A stretch of 64,000 bases of DNA from JANSYL01 sp963921255 (GCA_963921255.3 CAWUEW020000003.1:558001-622000); one strand, 5' to 3'. Counted from the first letter of the stretch, positions 51,526 to 60,665 are shown. A program made the numbers and translations. The notes: generated by a model not told the origin, from the sequence alone.

Positions 51526-51900
51526 TCAGATCTCCAAAGGGGGAATGCGGGCGATGCAGTTTTTGCGGAAATGCTCGGGCCGTTCGCGCCAGGCGACCAG
51601 TCCGTCTTGGGTGGCGTGATACGCGGCCGCACCTTCGGCGACCGTGCTGGCTTGGGTGGCTTCATCCAGGCGGCCATAGACATAGCTCCAACGGCCGGGG
51701 CCGCGCAGCGCCACGGTGCAGCCATGCGAACAATTCGAAAGGCATTCAACGGCCCTGACGGAGACACCGTCGGGCAGGTCGAGTTGGCTCAGCGCCTCAA
51801 ATAGAACCGCACCAGGGCGCGTGTCCCCCTCGGGGATCTCGGCCCCTTTGCGGCATTTCACACAGACCAATACTTCGGTCGACGGCACGTCCTGAGCCAT
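51526..51900 (-). CDS. DUF1636 metal-binding-like protein
   Basis: The 124-aa protein has cysteine motifs CVKC (residues 13-16) and CLSNCSHGC in the middle, resembling thioredoxin-like 2Fe-2S ferredoxins. DUF1636 genes recur next to cobW and cobN in alphaproteobacteria. Function is unknown; a metal-binding or redox accessory role in cobalt handling is plausible. It is the first gene after the second cobalamin riboswitch and so heads the cobW-cobN-cobG... operon. Confidence 0.85.
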   Translation of the reverse strand: MAQDVPSTEVLVCVKCRKGAEIPEGDTRPGAVLFEALSQLDLPDGVSVRAVECLSNCSHGCTVALRGPGRWSYVYGRLDEATQASTVAEGAAAYHATQDGLVAWRERPEHFRKNCIARIPPLEI

Positions 51901-52211
51901 GGATACCCTTTAATCATTTGTGCGTGGGTTGGATGGCGGGCGGCGTTGGGCCGTCTGTCCCGACATCCGGAAACCCCCGTCCGGTTACGTCCTTTCGATG
52001 CTGGCAGGTCTCCCGGCTTGCGGATCTCGGGCTTTGGGCCCGTTGGCGGCTCGGCCTTCCCAGGGCAATCCCCAGTGGCGTGTCGAGCCCCGATCCGGTC
52101 ACGGTCGCGGGGGCGGCTGCGTTTGGCCCGAGGGCCGCGGCATTCCCTTTTCACCCAAGCCTTCTTGCCTGGGCACCAGCGGTTCGACTAGCGCCGAGCG
52201 GTGCGGCGATG
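51901..52211. other. 311-base leader region with a cobalamin riboswitch
   Basis: This gap between the nitrile hydratase genes and DUF1636 carries the riboswitch at about 51996-52180. The remaining ~95 bases before the DUF1636 start should hold the expression platform. I see no protein-coding frame that looks real. Confidence 0.7.
51996..52180 (-). promoter_or_regulatory. cobalamin (B12) riboswitch upstream of the DUF1636-cobW-cobN operon
   Basis: On the minus strand the element begins near GGTGCCCAGG (plus 52168-52177), continues with GGTGAAAAGGGAATGC and the GCCCCCGC core, and ends with a near-consensus B12 box AAGCCGGGAGACCTGCCAG (plus 52001-52019). It should repress the long cob operon when adenosylcobalamin is sufficient. 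Exact ends are approximate. Confidence 0.93.
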
Positions 52212-52550
52212 TCAAGAGGGCGCAGCGCCGGGCGGCACCGGTTTTACGGGCTGGCCATGCGGCGTGGACAGATACGCCTCCGTCCAGGCCGCCTTCCAGT
52301 CGGCGAGGGCCCGGGCGGCCTTGGGATCGGTTTCGGACAGAATGCCCTCCAGGGTCGCCACCCAGGCGCGATAGTAGTCGTCGCTTCCGTCGAGTGGCCC
52401 TGTCGCGCGCGCTTTGGACAACGTGGCGCCGAACCGCTCGGCCCAGAGGGTCCAGGGAAAGTGCCCCGCTTCGTTCAGCGCGACCGCCAAAGCGAAGGCC
52501 TGCGCATGCCACGGGCGGTCGAACGGGGCCGGCGGTGGCGGCGCGCTCAT
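52212..52550 (-). CDS. nitrile hydratase accessory (activator) protein
   Basis: The 112-aa protein (MSAPPPPAPFDRPWHAQAFALAVALNEAGHFPW) resembles the N-terminal domain of the nitrile hydratase beta subunit, as do known small activators of cobalt-type enzymes that carry the alpha subunit during metal insertion. The start at 52550 overlaps the beta-subunit stop (ATGA). It ends about 30 bases before the riboswitch of the next operon on the same strand. Confidence 0.85.
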   Translation of the reverse strand: MSAPPPPAPFDRPWHAQAFALAVALNEAGHFPWTLWAERFGATLSKARATGPLDGSDDYYRAWVATLEGILSETDPKAARALADWKAAWTEAYLSTPHGQPVKPVPPGAAPS

Positions 52551-53227
52551 GCGACCGGGCTCAGGTAACTTTCCCATAAATCCAGCATGATCGTGTCATG
52601 CGGACGTTTGGCAGCCGACCCCCAAAGCTCTTCGGCGCGGAAGGCCACTGTATAAAGCGGCTCGGGCGCCTCACCGAGGAAATGGGCGTTGCTGTCGGGC
52701 AAGACATGCGCCCCGTGGCACACCTCGATCGTGCCCACGCGCCCCATCGCGTAGCGCGGCAACCGGGAATGGCCACCGGGAACGGCCACGTTCGGGCTGT
52801 ATGAGACGCTGCGGACGGCATCGCCGGATTTGAACTGCGGCGCGCGATCAATCTCGCGCGAATAGGGGGCGCGCTTGTTCTGGGACGCCGGAATGTCCTG
52901 CGCCCTCAGGGCTGACGGCTGCAGGTCTGCGGGCTCCGCCGGGGCGGCTTGGGCCAGTTCGTCGGCCGTGACAACCCCGCGCGCCACCAAGAGATCGGCC
53001 AGCCCGGCCATCCAACGTTCGTAGTAGCTGAAGCGCGTATAATCCTTTGGCGCGAGGCTTTCCCGGGCGTGACGGCTGGCATCAATGTTCCAGGCGCCCA
53101 CCGTTGCGCTGAGCACCGTCACCGCCATCGCGTGCGCTTCCCAATCGCTGTGAAACACGACGGAGTCGTCGGTGTCGGGGACAGGACCATCGCCGTAGCG
53201 TCCCCCCATGTCGTGCAAACGGTTCAT
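52547..53227 (-). CDS. nthB: nitrile hydratase beta subunit
   Basis: The 226-aa protein begins MNRLHDMGGRYGDGPV, as usual for the beta subunit. It contains FSYYERWMAGLADLLVARG, and the C-terminal SH3-like domain has GDAVRSV and HVLPDSNAHFLGEAPEPLYTV. With the alpha subunit it hydrates nitriles to amides. It appears intact, but its partner nthA is disrupted. Starts and stops overlap the neighbours by four bases on both sides. Confidence 0.92.
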   Translation of the reverse strand: MNRLHDMGGRYGDGPVPDTDDSVVFHSDWEAHAMAVTVLSATVGAWNIDASRHARESLAPKDYTRFSYYERWMAGLADLLVARGVVTADELAQAAPAEPADLQPSALRAQDIPASQNKRAPYSREIDRAPQFKSGDAVRSVSYSPNVAVPGGHSRLPRYAMGRVGTIEVCHGAHVLPDSNAHFLGEAPEPLYTVAFRAEELWGSAAKRPHDTIMLDLWESYLSPVA

Positions 53228-53845
53228 GCCGCGGCCTCGGGGCGAAGCGCCTGTCCCGTCCCGATCATGCTGTCACGGGTCACGAGCGCGGTCAGCTGAT
53301 CTTCGCTCCAGCCGTCTGTGCCGTCGGGACGTTCGGGAATGACGAGGTAGCGCACCTCTGCCGTGCTGTCCCAGACCCGAATGGCGGTATCCTCGGGCAG
53401 GGTCACACCAAATTCCGCCAGCACCGCCCGCGGCTCGCGCCCGATAGGCGTCCGACTTGTACCATGTCGGCGGAATGCCCAGGACCGCCCATGGGTAGCA
53501 ACTGCACAAGGTGCAAACGACCATGTTGTGCGTGTCCGGCGTGTTCTGGACGGCCACCATATGTTCGCTCTGGCGACCGGCGATCCCGAGCGAGTCGAGC
53601 GCGGCGGTCGCGTCTTCCATCATCCAGGCGTGGAACGCGGGATCAGCCCATGATTTGGCCACCGCCCGCGCCCCGTTGCGGGGCCCGATTTCAGTTTCAT
53701 AGAGCGCGATCAGCGCGTCGATGGCGGCGGGGTCGATCAGGCCCTTGGACACCAAAAGGCTTTCCAGCGCCTTGACCCGAAGTTCCGGGTCATCGGGCAG
53801 CAAACTGTGTGGATGCGCGGGGTCGTGCGTGTGGTCATGAGGCAT
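53224..53845 (-). pseudogene. nthA: cobalt-type nitrile hydratase alpha subunit, frame-disrupted
   Basis: The 5' frame starts at 53845 (MPHDHTHDPAHPHS). It carries the metal-binding claw V-C111-T-L-C114-S-C116, where Thr at the second position marks the cobalt-type enzyme. It proceeds to PPTWYKSDAYRAR and then leaves the family sequence. The -1/+1-related frame resumes REPRAVLAEFGVTLPEDTAIRVWDS and ends normally at 53224. Comparison with the family (YRxRAVREPR) suggests about 11 bases are missing near 53434-53443, between GCGCG repeats. As read, the product would be a fusion with a wrong C-terminus, so the enzyme is probably inactive unless this is an assembly error. Confidence 0.8.
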
Positions 53846-53969
53846 GTGCGCAGGACGCCATACGAAACTGACCAAGTCAATGTTGTGGTGGGGCGAAACA
53901 GGCGACACAATCTGTAGATGCGTGCACTGTCGACCTGCATAAATTTCCATCAAGCTATGGATTTGTGCT

Positions 53970-53983
53970 TTTCCATATGGAAA
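53970..53983. promoter_or_regulatory. perfect palindrome TTTCCATATGGAAA in the nthA-ugpB divergent region
   Basis: This 14-bp perfect palindrome lies 124 bases upstream of the ugpB start, in the 261-base nthA-ugpB gap. Its TTTCC-N4-GGAAA form is seen for IclR-type operators. A weak Pho-box-like CTGTTAC follows at 53994. No regulator gene is adjacent, so the assignment is open. Confidence 0.4.
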
Positions 53984-54106
53984 CATTATCGGGCTGTTAC
54001 ATGCACGATACAAACCGGCGGTAAGCGCGCCTCATCCGGCCAAGGGTCGGCTCAGAAAACCTGTTGCAGTGCAGCGCCGAGACTTACTCGGAAATGGGAG
54101 AGAAAA

Positions 54107-55417
54107 ATGAACACCAAAGCTTTTGCAGTCACCACAGCAGCCAGTGTGCTGGCCTTGGCCAGTGCCGCGTCTGCCGAAACTGAAATCAACTTCTGGCACG
54201 CCATGGGCGGCCAGTTGGGTGAGCGCACGGACGCCTTCGCAACCACCTTCAATGGGTTGCAGGACCAGTGCGTGGTGAACTCGGTTTACCAGGGCAACTA
54301 CACCGAAACCATGACCGCCGCGATCGCCGCCTTCCGCGCCGGCGAACAGCCGCACATCGTCCAGGTGTTCGAGGTTGGCACCGCAACCATGATGTCCGCC
54401 GAAGGTGCGGTCTACCCGGTCCACCAGCTGATGGAAGACCAGGGCATGGACTTCGACGAAAGCAGCTACATCCCGGCCGTGATCTCGTACTACTCGGACA
54501 CCGACGGGAACATGCTGTCGCTGCCCTTCAACTCGTCCACGCCGGTGATGTGGGTCAACCTTGACCTGTTCGCCGCCAACGATCTGGAAATCCCGACCAC
54601 GTGGGACGAAGTGATCGCGGCTGCACGTGTTCTGAAAGACGCGGGTGTGGCTTCGCCGCTCGGTTTCGGCTGGCAGTCCTGGTCGATGATCGAAAACTTC
54701 TCGGCGTGGCACGACGTGCAGATCGGCACCCTGGAAAACGGGTTTGCTGGCACTGAAACGGAAATGACCATCAACAACGAAGCCGTTGTGAACCACATCC
54801 AGCGGATCGCGGACATGGTTGACGAAGGCCTGTTCGTCTACGGCGGCCGCCGGGGTGACAGCCGCCCGCAGTTCGTGAACGGTGAAGCTGCGATGTGGAT
54901 CAACTCCTCGGCCTATTTCGGCGGGTTTGTCGCCGACATCCAGGACTTCGAGTTCACGCAGGCACCGCTGCCGCTGGACACTGCCGTCCGTGCAGAGCCG
55001 CAGAACTCGATCATCGGGGGCGCAACCCTCTGGACGCTGAGCGGGCATGAGGATGCGGAATACGCCTGTGCGGCGCAATTCCTGCAGTTCCTCTCGGGCA
55101 CCGAGCAGCAGGCAGATTGGGCACAGGCCACCGGCTATGTTCCGATCACCAATGCCGCCGCTGAGCTGATGGAAGAGCGCGGTTTCTTCGCCGACAACCC
55201 GGGCACCGACGTTGCAATCACGCAGCTGAGCCTGAACGAGCCGACCGCAAACTCGCGCGGTCTGCGGTTCGGCAACTTCGTTCAGATCCGTGACATCATC
55301 AACGAAGAGCTGGAAGCCGTCTGGGCCGGTGACAAGACCGCCCAAGAGGCCATGGATGCCGCTGTGGCGCGGGGCAACGAGCTGCTGCGCCGCTTCGAAG
55401 CCACCTCTGGCTCTTAA
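54107..55417 (+). CDS. ugpB: UgpB-like sn-glycerol-3-phosphate-binding protein
   Basis: The 436-aa periplasmic binding protein has a signal peptide (cleavage after ASA, about residue 23) followed by ETEINFWHAMGGQLGE, the typical UgpB start. GGGAGAG precedes the ATG. Landmarks include YQGNYTETMTAAIAAFRAGEQPHIVQVFEVGTATMM and LPFNSSTPVMWVN. It should bind glycerol 3-phosphate or glycerophosphodiesters. The gene order B-A-E-C supports ugp over other sugar transporters, though substrate range cannot be proven here. Confidence 0.9.
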   Translation: MNTKAFAVTTAASVLALASAASAETEINFWHAMGGQLGERTDAFATTFNGLQDQCVVNSVYQGNYTETMTAAIAAFRAGEQPHIVQVFEVGTATMMSAEGAVYPVHQLMEDQGMDFDESSYIPAVISYYSDTDGNMLSLPFNSSTPVMWVNLDLFAANDLEIPTTWDEVIAAARVLKDAGVASPLGFGWQSWSMIENFSAWHDVQIGTLENGFAGTETEMTINNEAVVNHIQRIADMVDEGLFVYGGRRGDSRPQFVNGEAAMWINSSAYFGGFVADIQDFEFTQAPLPLDTAVRAEPQNSIIGGATLWTLSGHEDAEYACAAQFLQFLSGTEQQADWAQATGYVPITNAAAELMEERGFFADNPGTDVAITQLSLNEPTANSRGLRFGNFVQIRDIINEELEAVWAGDKTAQEAMDAAVARGNELLRRFEATSGS

Positions 55418-55439
55418 GCGCTCATCAGCGATCCTAAGG

Positions 55440-55466
55440 CCGGCCGGGGCGTTGACCCCCGGCCGG
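55440..55466 (+). terminator. stem-loop between ugpB and ugpA
   Basis: CCGGCCGGGG (55440-55449) pairs perfectly with CCCCGGCCGG (55457-55466) over a seven-base loop, followed by TTCCCCTTTT. It is likely a partial terminator or 3' stabiliser that raises binding-protein mRNA relative to the permease genes. Confidence 0.6.
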
Positions 55467-55491
55467 TTCCCCTTTTGACTATTGGTCACCC

Positions 55492-56376
55492 ATGGAAAAA
55501 CGTGTCGTCTTCCACAATCGCTGGCTGCCTTACCTTCTGGTGGCGCCACAGATCGCGGTCACGCTGATCTTCTTCATCTGGCCGGCCTATCAGGCGCTCG
55601 AGACCTCTTTCTACCTCGAAGACGTGTTCGGCTTCTCCCGCACCTTCGTGTGGTTCGAGAACTTCACCCGGCTTTTCAATGACGACAGCTACCTGCGCAG
55701 CTTCTGGACGACGCTGGTGTTCGGCCTGTTGGTAACGTTCATTTCCATGGGCATGGCCCTGGCGCTTGCCGTGTGCGCCAACCGCGTGATCCGAACGGCG
55801 ACCGCGTATCGCACCTTCCTGATCTGGCCCTACGCCGTGGCCCCCGCATTGGCCGGGGTCTTGTGGTTCTTTATGATGAACCCGACGCTTGGCATCGTGG
55901 CCTACATGCTGGAGACGACCTTCGGTGTCGATTGGAACCACTATGTGAATGGCAACCAGGCCCTCTTGATGGTGATCGTTGCCGCGGCGTGGAAGCAGAT
56001 CAGCTATAACTTCCTGTTCTTTCTGGCCGGTCTACAATCCATCCCGAAGTCCATGATCGAGGCGGCCGCAATTGATGGCGCCAGCCCGACGCGCCGCTTC
56101 TGGACGATCGTCTTTCCGCTGCTGAGCCCGACGACCTTCTTCCTGCTGGTGGTCAACCTTGTCTACGCCTTCTTCGATACCTTCGCGATCATCCACGCGA
56201 CCACCAGCGGCGGGCCGGCAGACGCAACGTCGATCCTCGTCTACAAGGTCTATTCGACCGGCTTTGTCGGGCAGGATTACGGGTCGTCCGCGGCGCAGTC
56301 GGTGATCCTGATGGCGCTTGTCGTGGCGATGACCTTCGTCCAGTTCCGCTTCATCGAACGGAAGGTGCAATACTGA
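55492..56376 (+). CDS. ugpA: UgpA-like ABC transporter permease
   Basis: The 294-aa MalF-type permease has six membrane helices, the first being YLLVAPQIAVTLIFFIWPAY near residues 12-32. The EAA loop is IEAAAIDGASPTRRFWTIVFPLLSP. It forms the glycerol-3-phosphate channel with UgpE. The TGA overlaps the ugpE ATG (TGATG). Confidence 0.9.
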   Translation: MEKRVVFHNRWLPYLLVAPQIAVTLIFFIWPAYQALETSFYLEDVFGFSRTFVWFENFTRLFNDDSYLRSFWTTLVFGLLVTFISMGMALALAVCANRVIRTATAYRTFLIWPYAVAPALAGVLWFFMMNPTLGIVAYMLETTFGVDWNHYVNGNQALLMVIVAAAWKQISYNFLFFLAGLQSIPKSMIEAAAIDGASPTRRFWTIVFPLLSPTTFFLLVVNLVYAFFDTFAIIHATTSGGPADATSILVYKVYSTGFVGQDYGSSAAQSVILMALVVAMTFVQFRFIERKVQY

Positions 56377-57224
56377 TGGTTGAAAATCGTCCCTTCGCCG
56401 CCGTTCTGACGCATATCGTTCTCATCCTGGGCATCGTCTTTCTGTGCTTCCCGGTCTGGGTCGCTCTGGTCGCATCCACCCACACGGGTGAGGCGCTGGC
56501 CCAATCCCCCATCCCCCTCTGGTTCGGGGATCAGGCCATTGCAAACTATTCGCAGTTGCTGATCGAAGGCTCGCCCGCGGTCGGCGGTGTGCCGCTGTCA
56601 ACCATGATGATCAACTCGCTGATCATGGCGGTGGGGATCACGTTCGGCAAAATCGCGATCAGCCTGATTTCCGCCTTTGCGATTGTCTATTTCCGGTTCC
56701 CGTTCCGGATGCTGTTCTTCTGGCTCATCTTCATCACGCTGATGTTGCCGGTCGAAGTGCGGATCTTGCCCACCTATGACGTGGTGGCCTCGCTTGGCAT
56801 GCTCAACAGCTATTCGGGTCTGATCATCCCCCTGATCGCGTCGGCCACAGCGACCTTCCTGTTCCGGCAGTTCTTCCTCACGATCCCGGACGAGTTGGTG
56901 GAAGCCGCCCGGATTGATCGCGCGGGGCCGGTCCGCTTCTTCTTCGACATTCTGTTGCCGCTGTCGAAAACCAACATCGCGGCACTGTTCATCATCCTGT
57001 TCATCTTCGGTTGGAACCAATACCTCTGGCCCTTCCTGATCACGACAGACACCGACCTCTACACCATCGTCATGGGCATTCAGCGCATGGTCAATGTGGG
57101 CGAGGGGCTGCCGATCTGGCACCTCACCATGGGGACCGCCATCCTGGCGATGATCCCGCCGGTGATCGTGGTGCTGGCAATGCAGCGCCTGTTCGTCAAA
57201 GGGCTTGTGGAAAGCGAGAAATAA
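56376..57224 (+). CDS. ugpE: UgpE-like ABC transporter permease
   Basis: The 282-aa MalG-type permease has the coupling loop LVEAARIDRAGPVRFFFDILLPLSK and membrane segments such as VLILGIVFLCFPVWVALVAST (near residues 15-36). It ends one base before the ugpC ATG. It pairs with UgpA. Confidence 0.9.
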   Translation: MVENRPFAAVLTHIVLILGIVFLCFPVWVALVASTHTGEALAQSPIPLWFGDQAIANYSQLLIEGSPAVGGVPLSTMMINSLIMAVGITFGKIAISLISAFAIVYFRFPFRMLFFWLIFITLMLPVEVRILPTYDVVASLGMLNSYSGLIIPLIASATATFLFRQFFLTIPDELVEAARIDRAGPVRFFFDILLPLSKTNIAALFIILFIFGWNQYLWPFLITTDTDLYTIVMGIQRMVNVGEGLPIWHLTMGTAILAMIPPVIVVLAMQRLFVKGLVESEK

Positions 57225-57225
57225 C

Positions 57226-58284
57226 ATGGCAGATCTCAAACTCTCCAAAGTCGGCAAAACCTATCAGGGCGGCGTGACCGCCGTGACGGACGCGAATGTC
57301 GACATCGCGGATGGCGAGTTCATCGTTCTTGTCGGCCCGTCCGGCTGCGGGAAATCAACGATCCTGCGCATGATCGCGGGTTTGGAGACGATCACGGACG
57401 GCACCGTCGAAATCGATGGGCGGGTCGTGAACGATCTGGAACCGGGTGAGCGGGACATCGCGATGGTGTTCCAGAACTACGCGCTTTACCCGCACATGAC
57501 CGTGCGAAAGAACATGGAATACGGCCTGAAAAACCAAGGCATGCCACGGCCCGAAATCGACAAGCGCATTGCCGAAGCCGCGGCAACGCTTCAGATCGAA
57601 CGCTTCCTTGACCGCAAGCCACGGCAGTTGTCGGGGGGGCAGCGTCAGCGCGTGGCCATGGGGCGCGCAATTGTCCGCGAACCCTCCGTATTCCTGTTTG
57701 ACGAGCCGCTGTCGAACCTGGACGCGAAACTGCGCACGCAGTTGCGGGCCGAGTTGAAGGATCTGCATCAGCGTTTGGGCGCGACCTTTGTTTTCGTCAC
57801 CCACGACCAGGTCGAAGCCATGAGTTTGGCCGACCGGATCGTGATTATGTCGGAGGGCCGGATCGAGCAGATCGGCACGCCGATGGACCTGTATGAAACG
57901 CCGGCCAGCACCTTCGTGGCCGAATTCATCGGGGCGCCACCCATGAATGTCGCGCCGATCGAGTCGGATGCCGGGCGCGCCTTTGCAGAGATGATGGTCG
58001 ACGTTCCGGCCGGGTCCAAAGCCCTTGGGATCCGGCCCGAAGCGCTCTCCCTGAACGCGCGTGGACCTGCCGCGAAGGTTGGGCTGGTCGAGGTTTTGGG
58101 GGCCGAAACCCTCGTTCACTTGCGTTTGGGAACAGACAGCCTGATCCTGCGCACCGGGCATGGCCACAGCTTTTTGGAAGGCCAGGACGTGACCCTTGGC
58201 GCCGAGCCGTCGGCCTTCACAGCCTTTGATGTCAACGGGCGTGCAATTGCCCATGCGACGCGTGCGTCCAGCCACGTGGCCTGA
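57226..58284 (+). CDS. ugpC: UgpC-like ABC transporter ATP-binding protein
   Basis: The 352-aa MalK-type ATPase has Walker A GPSGCGKST, signature LSGGQRQRVAMGRAIVR and Walker B VFLFDEPLSNLD, plus a C-terminal TOBE/regulatory domain. I start at MADLKLSKVGKTYQGG (57226); the longer frame overlaps ugpE. It completes the ugpBAEC set. UgpC also responds to intracellular phosphate in E. coli, which would fit the Pho theme of this window. Confidence 0.9.
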   Translation: MADLKLSKVGKTYQGGVTAVTDANVDIADGEFIVLVGPSGCGKSTILRMIAGLETITDGTVEIDGRVVNDLEPGERDIAMVFQNYALYPHMTVRKNMEYGLKNQGMPRPEIDKRIAEAAATLQIERFLDRKPRQLSGGQRQRVAMGRAIVREPSVFLFDEPLSNLDAKLRTQLRAELKDLHQRLGATFVFVTHDQVEAMSLADRIVIMSEGRIEQIGTPMDLYETPASTFVAEFIGAPPMNVAPIESDAGRAFAEMMVDVPAGSKALGIRPEALSLNARGPAAKVGLVEVLGAETLVHLRLGTDSLILRTGHGHSFLEGQDVTLGAEPSAFTAFDVNGRAIAHATRASSHVA

Positions 58285-58363
58285 CGCAACGATCCTTTGC
58301 TTGGCGAAGCGCGGCAACAGGTCTCGCCCCTGTGGCACTTCGATCCGTGGACGCGGGGATTTC

Positions 58364-58381
58364 GGTATTCTATTGCATACC
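58364..58381. promoter_or_regulatory. inverted repeat GGTAT-N8-ATACC upstream of icd
   Basis: GGTATTCTATTGCATACC lies 50 bases before the isocitrate dehydrogenase start in the 146-base ugpC-icd gap. It is of a form used by GntR-type regulators; the binding protein is unknown. Confidence 0.3.
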
Positions 58382-58430
58382 AAAATCACGGGCCTTTGTT
58401 TGGGCCAGGATCAAAGGAAGGGCCGGACCG

Positions 58431-60638
58431 ATGGACGCCAACGCCACGCCAGACATCATTTACACCAAAGTTGACGAAGCGCCCGAGCTTGCCTCGGCGT
58501 CGTTCTTGCCGATCATTCAGCGCTTCGCGGATGCCGCTGGCGTGTCGGTTGGCACCAAGGACATCTCGCTGGCGGGCCGGATTTTGGCGGCGTTCCCCGA
58601 CCACCTGACCGATGATCAGCGGATCTCGGACGATCTGGCGGAACTTGGGGAGCTGGTGAAGACGCCCGAGGCCAATGTCATCAAGCTGCCGAACATTTCG
58701 GCCTCGGTGCCGCAGCTTGTCGCCGCCGTGAAGGAACTGCAGGGTCAAGGCTACGCGATCCCGGACTATCCCGAAGACCCGCAAACCGATGCGGAAAAAG
58801 CGGCACGGGCCGCCTATGACGCCATCAAGGGCTCAGCCGTGAACCCGGTCCTGCGCGAAGGCAATTCGGATCGACGCGCGGCGGCAGCGGTTAAGAACTA
58901 CGCCCAAGCCAACCCGCATCGCATGGGCGCCTGGACGGCGGACAGCAAAACCCGCGTGGCGTCCATGTCGGGCGGTGACTTCTTCTCGAACGAGGTTTCG
59001 GCAACCCTGGCCGACGCGACGGGCGCCAAGATCGTCCACGTCGCCGCCGACGGCACCGAAACGGTCCTGAAGGATGGGCTTAGCTACCCCGCGGGCACTG
59101 TGGTTGACGCGACCTTCATGTCGGCGGCGGCCCTGTCGTCCTTCCTGGCCGACGAGATCGAGAAAACCAAAGCCGAGGGGGTGCTGTTCTCGCTCCACAT
59201 GAAGGCCACCATGATGAAGGTTTCGGACCCGATCATCTTTGGTCACGCCGTCAAGGCGTGGCTGGCCCCGGTCTTCGAGGCACAAGGCGACAAGCTTGAG
59301 GCACTGGGCGTTAATCCGAACTCGGGTCTTGGCGACCTGCTGGACCGGGTCAAGGACGATGCAGAGATCATGGCAGCAATCGACGCGGTGACCGCCGCGC
59401 GCCCGCCGATGTACATGGTCGACAGCGACAAAGGCATCACCAACCTGCATGTGCCGTCCGATGTGATCATCGACGCCTCCATGCCCGCGCTGATCCGCGG
59501 CGGCGGCAAAGGCTGGGGGCCGGATGGCAATGAAGACGATGCGGTTTGCGTCATTCCGGACAACTCCTATGCGCCGGTCTATGACGAGACGATCAACTTC
59601 TTCAAAGCGAACGGCGCCCTGAACCCGGCCACCGCCGGCACGGTCCAGAACCTTGGCCTGATGGCCCAGAAGGCGCAGGAATACGGCTCGCACCCGACGA
59701 CGTTTGAAATGGCGGCGGCCGGTACGGTCCGGATGATCCTCGATGATGGCACCGTGCTGCACGAACACAGCGTCGAGGCAGGCGACATCTGGCGGTCGGC
59801 CAGTGCCCGCAAAGCCCCGATTGAGGATTGGGTGAACCTCGCGATTGATCGCCAGGCGGCTACGGGCTACCGCGCGATTTTCTGGCTTGATGCGACGCGC
59901 GCGCATGACGCCGAGCTGATCAAATACGTCACCCCGATTCTCGAGGCCAAGGGCGTCGCCGACAAGTTCGAGATCATGGCCCCGCGCGAAGCGACCCGAG
60001 CCAGCCTCGAGACGATCACCAAGGGCGAAAACACCATCGCCATCACCGGCAACGTGCTGCGGGATTACCTCACGGACCTGTTCCCGATCCTCGAACTGGC
60101 GACCTCGGCCAAGATGCTGTCCATCGTGAAGCTGATGAATGGCGGCGGCTTGTTCGAAACCGGCGCCGGGGGCTCGGCCCCCAAACACGTGCAGCAGCTT
60201 CAGGGGGAAAACCACCTGCGCTGGGACAGCCTCGGCGAATTCTGTGCGTTGGGGGAAAGCTTCAAGTTCCTCGCCGACGCCAAGTCGAATGCGAAGGCCC
60301 GCGTGTTGGGCAATGCCGTGGATGCGGCAACACAAGGGATCCTGGATCACGGGCGCAGCCCGGGTCGGAAGGTGGGCCAGCCCGACAACCGCGACAGCCA
60401 CTATTGGTTCGCCCGGTATTGGGCCGAAGCCCTCGCCGCCCAAAGCGACGACGCCGATCTTGCCGCCCATTTCGCGCCCGTCGCGGCGCAGCTTGCCGAT
60501 GGCGAGGCGGCCATCCTGGCCGAACTGCATGACGGTCGCGGCACGGCTGTGGATCAGGGCGGATATTACCACCCCGATGCCGCCAAAACGGCCGCGAACA
60601 TGCGCCCGTCGTTGACGTTGAACGGGATCATCGGGTAG
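58431..60638 (+). CDS. icd: monomeric NADP-dependent isocitrate dehydrogenase
   Basis: The 735-aa enzyme is of the large monomeric type II family, unrelated in length to the dimeric ~420-aa form. Motifs include NPVLREGNSDRRAA (isocitrate site), SLHMKATMMKVSDPIIFGH, and GGSAPKHVQQLQGENHLRWDSLGEF near the C-terminus. It makes 2-oxoglutarate and NADPH in the TCA cycle. The ATG at 58431 follows AAGGAAGGG. A good terminator follows the stop. Confidence 0.95.
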   Translation: MDANATPDIIYTKVDEAPELASASFLPIIQRFADAAGVSVGTKDISLAGRILAAFPDHLTDDQRISDDLAELGELVKTPEANVIKLPNISASVPQLVAAVKELQGQGYAIPDYPEDPQTDAEKAARAAYDAIKGSAVNPVLREGNSDRRAAAAVKNYAQANPHRMGAWTADSKTRVASMSGGDFFSNEVSATLADATGAKIVHVAADGTETVLKDGLSYPAGTVVDATFMSAAALSSFLADEIEKTKAEGVLFSLHMKATMMKVSDPIIFGHAVKAWLAPVFEAQGDKLEALGVNPNSGLGDLLDRVKDDAEIMAAIDAVTAARPPMYMVDSDKGITNLHVPSDVIIDASMPALIRGGGKGWGPDGNEDDAVCVIPDNSYAPVYDETINFFKANGALNPATAGTVQNLGLMAQKAQEYGSHPTTFEMAAAGTVRMILDDGTVLHEHSVEAGDIWRSASARKAPIEDWVNLAIDRQAATGYRAIFWLDATRAHDAELIKYVTPILEAKGVADKFEIMAPREATRASLETITKGENTIAITGNVLRDYLTDLFPILELATSAKMLSIVKLMNGGGLFETGAGGSAPKHVQQLQGENHLRWDSLGEFCALGESFKFLADAKSNAKARVLGNAVDAATQGILDHGRSPGRKVGQPDNRDSHYWFARYWAEALAAQSDDADLAAHFAPVAAQLADGEAAILAELHDGRGTAVDQGGYYHPDAAKTAANMRPSLTLNGIIG

Positions 60639-60665
60639 AGCCGAACCTGCGCCCGACGCGACATG

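Noticed and set aside
53994..54011. Pho box upstream of ugpB (CTGTTAC-atgc-ACGATAC)
   Set aside because: The second half-site matches only 2 of 7 consensus positions, so it is too weak to list on its own despite ugp being a Pho gene in E. coli.
54032..55549. 505-aa ORF antisense to ugpB
   Set aside because: It is a His/Val/Arg-rich shadow frame. ugpB has a signal peptide and a good ribosome binding site.
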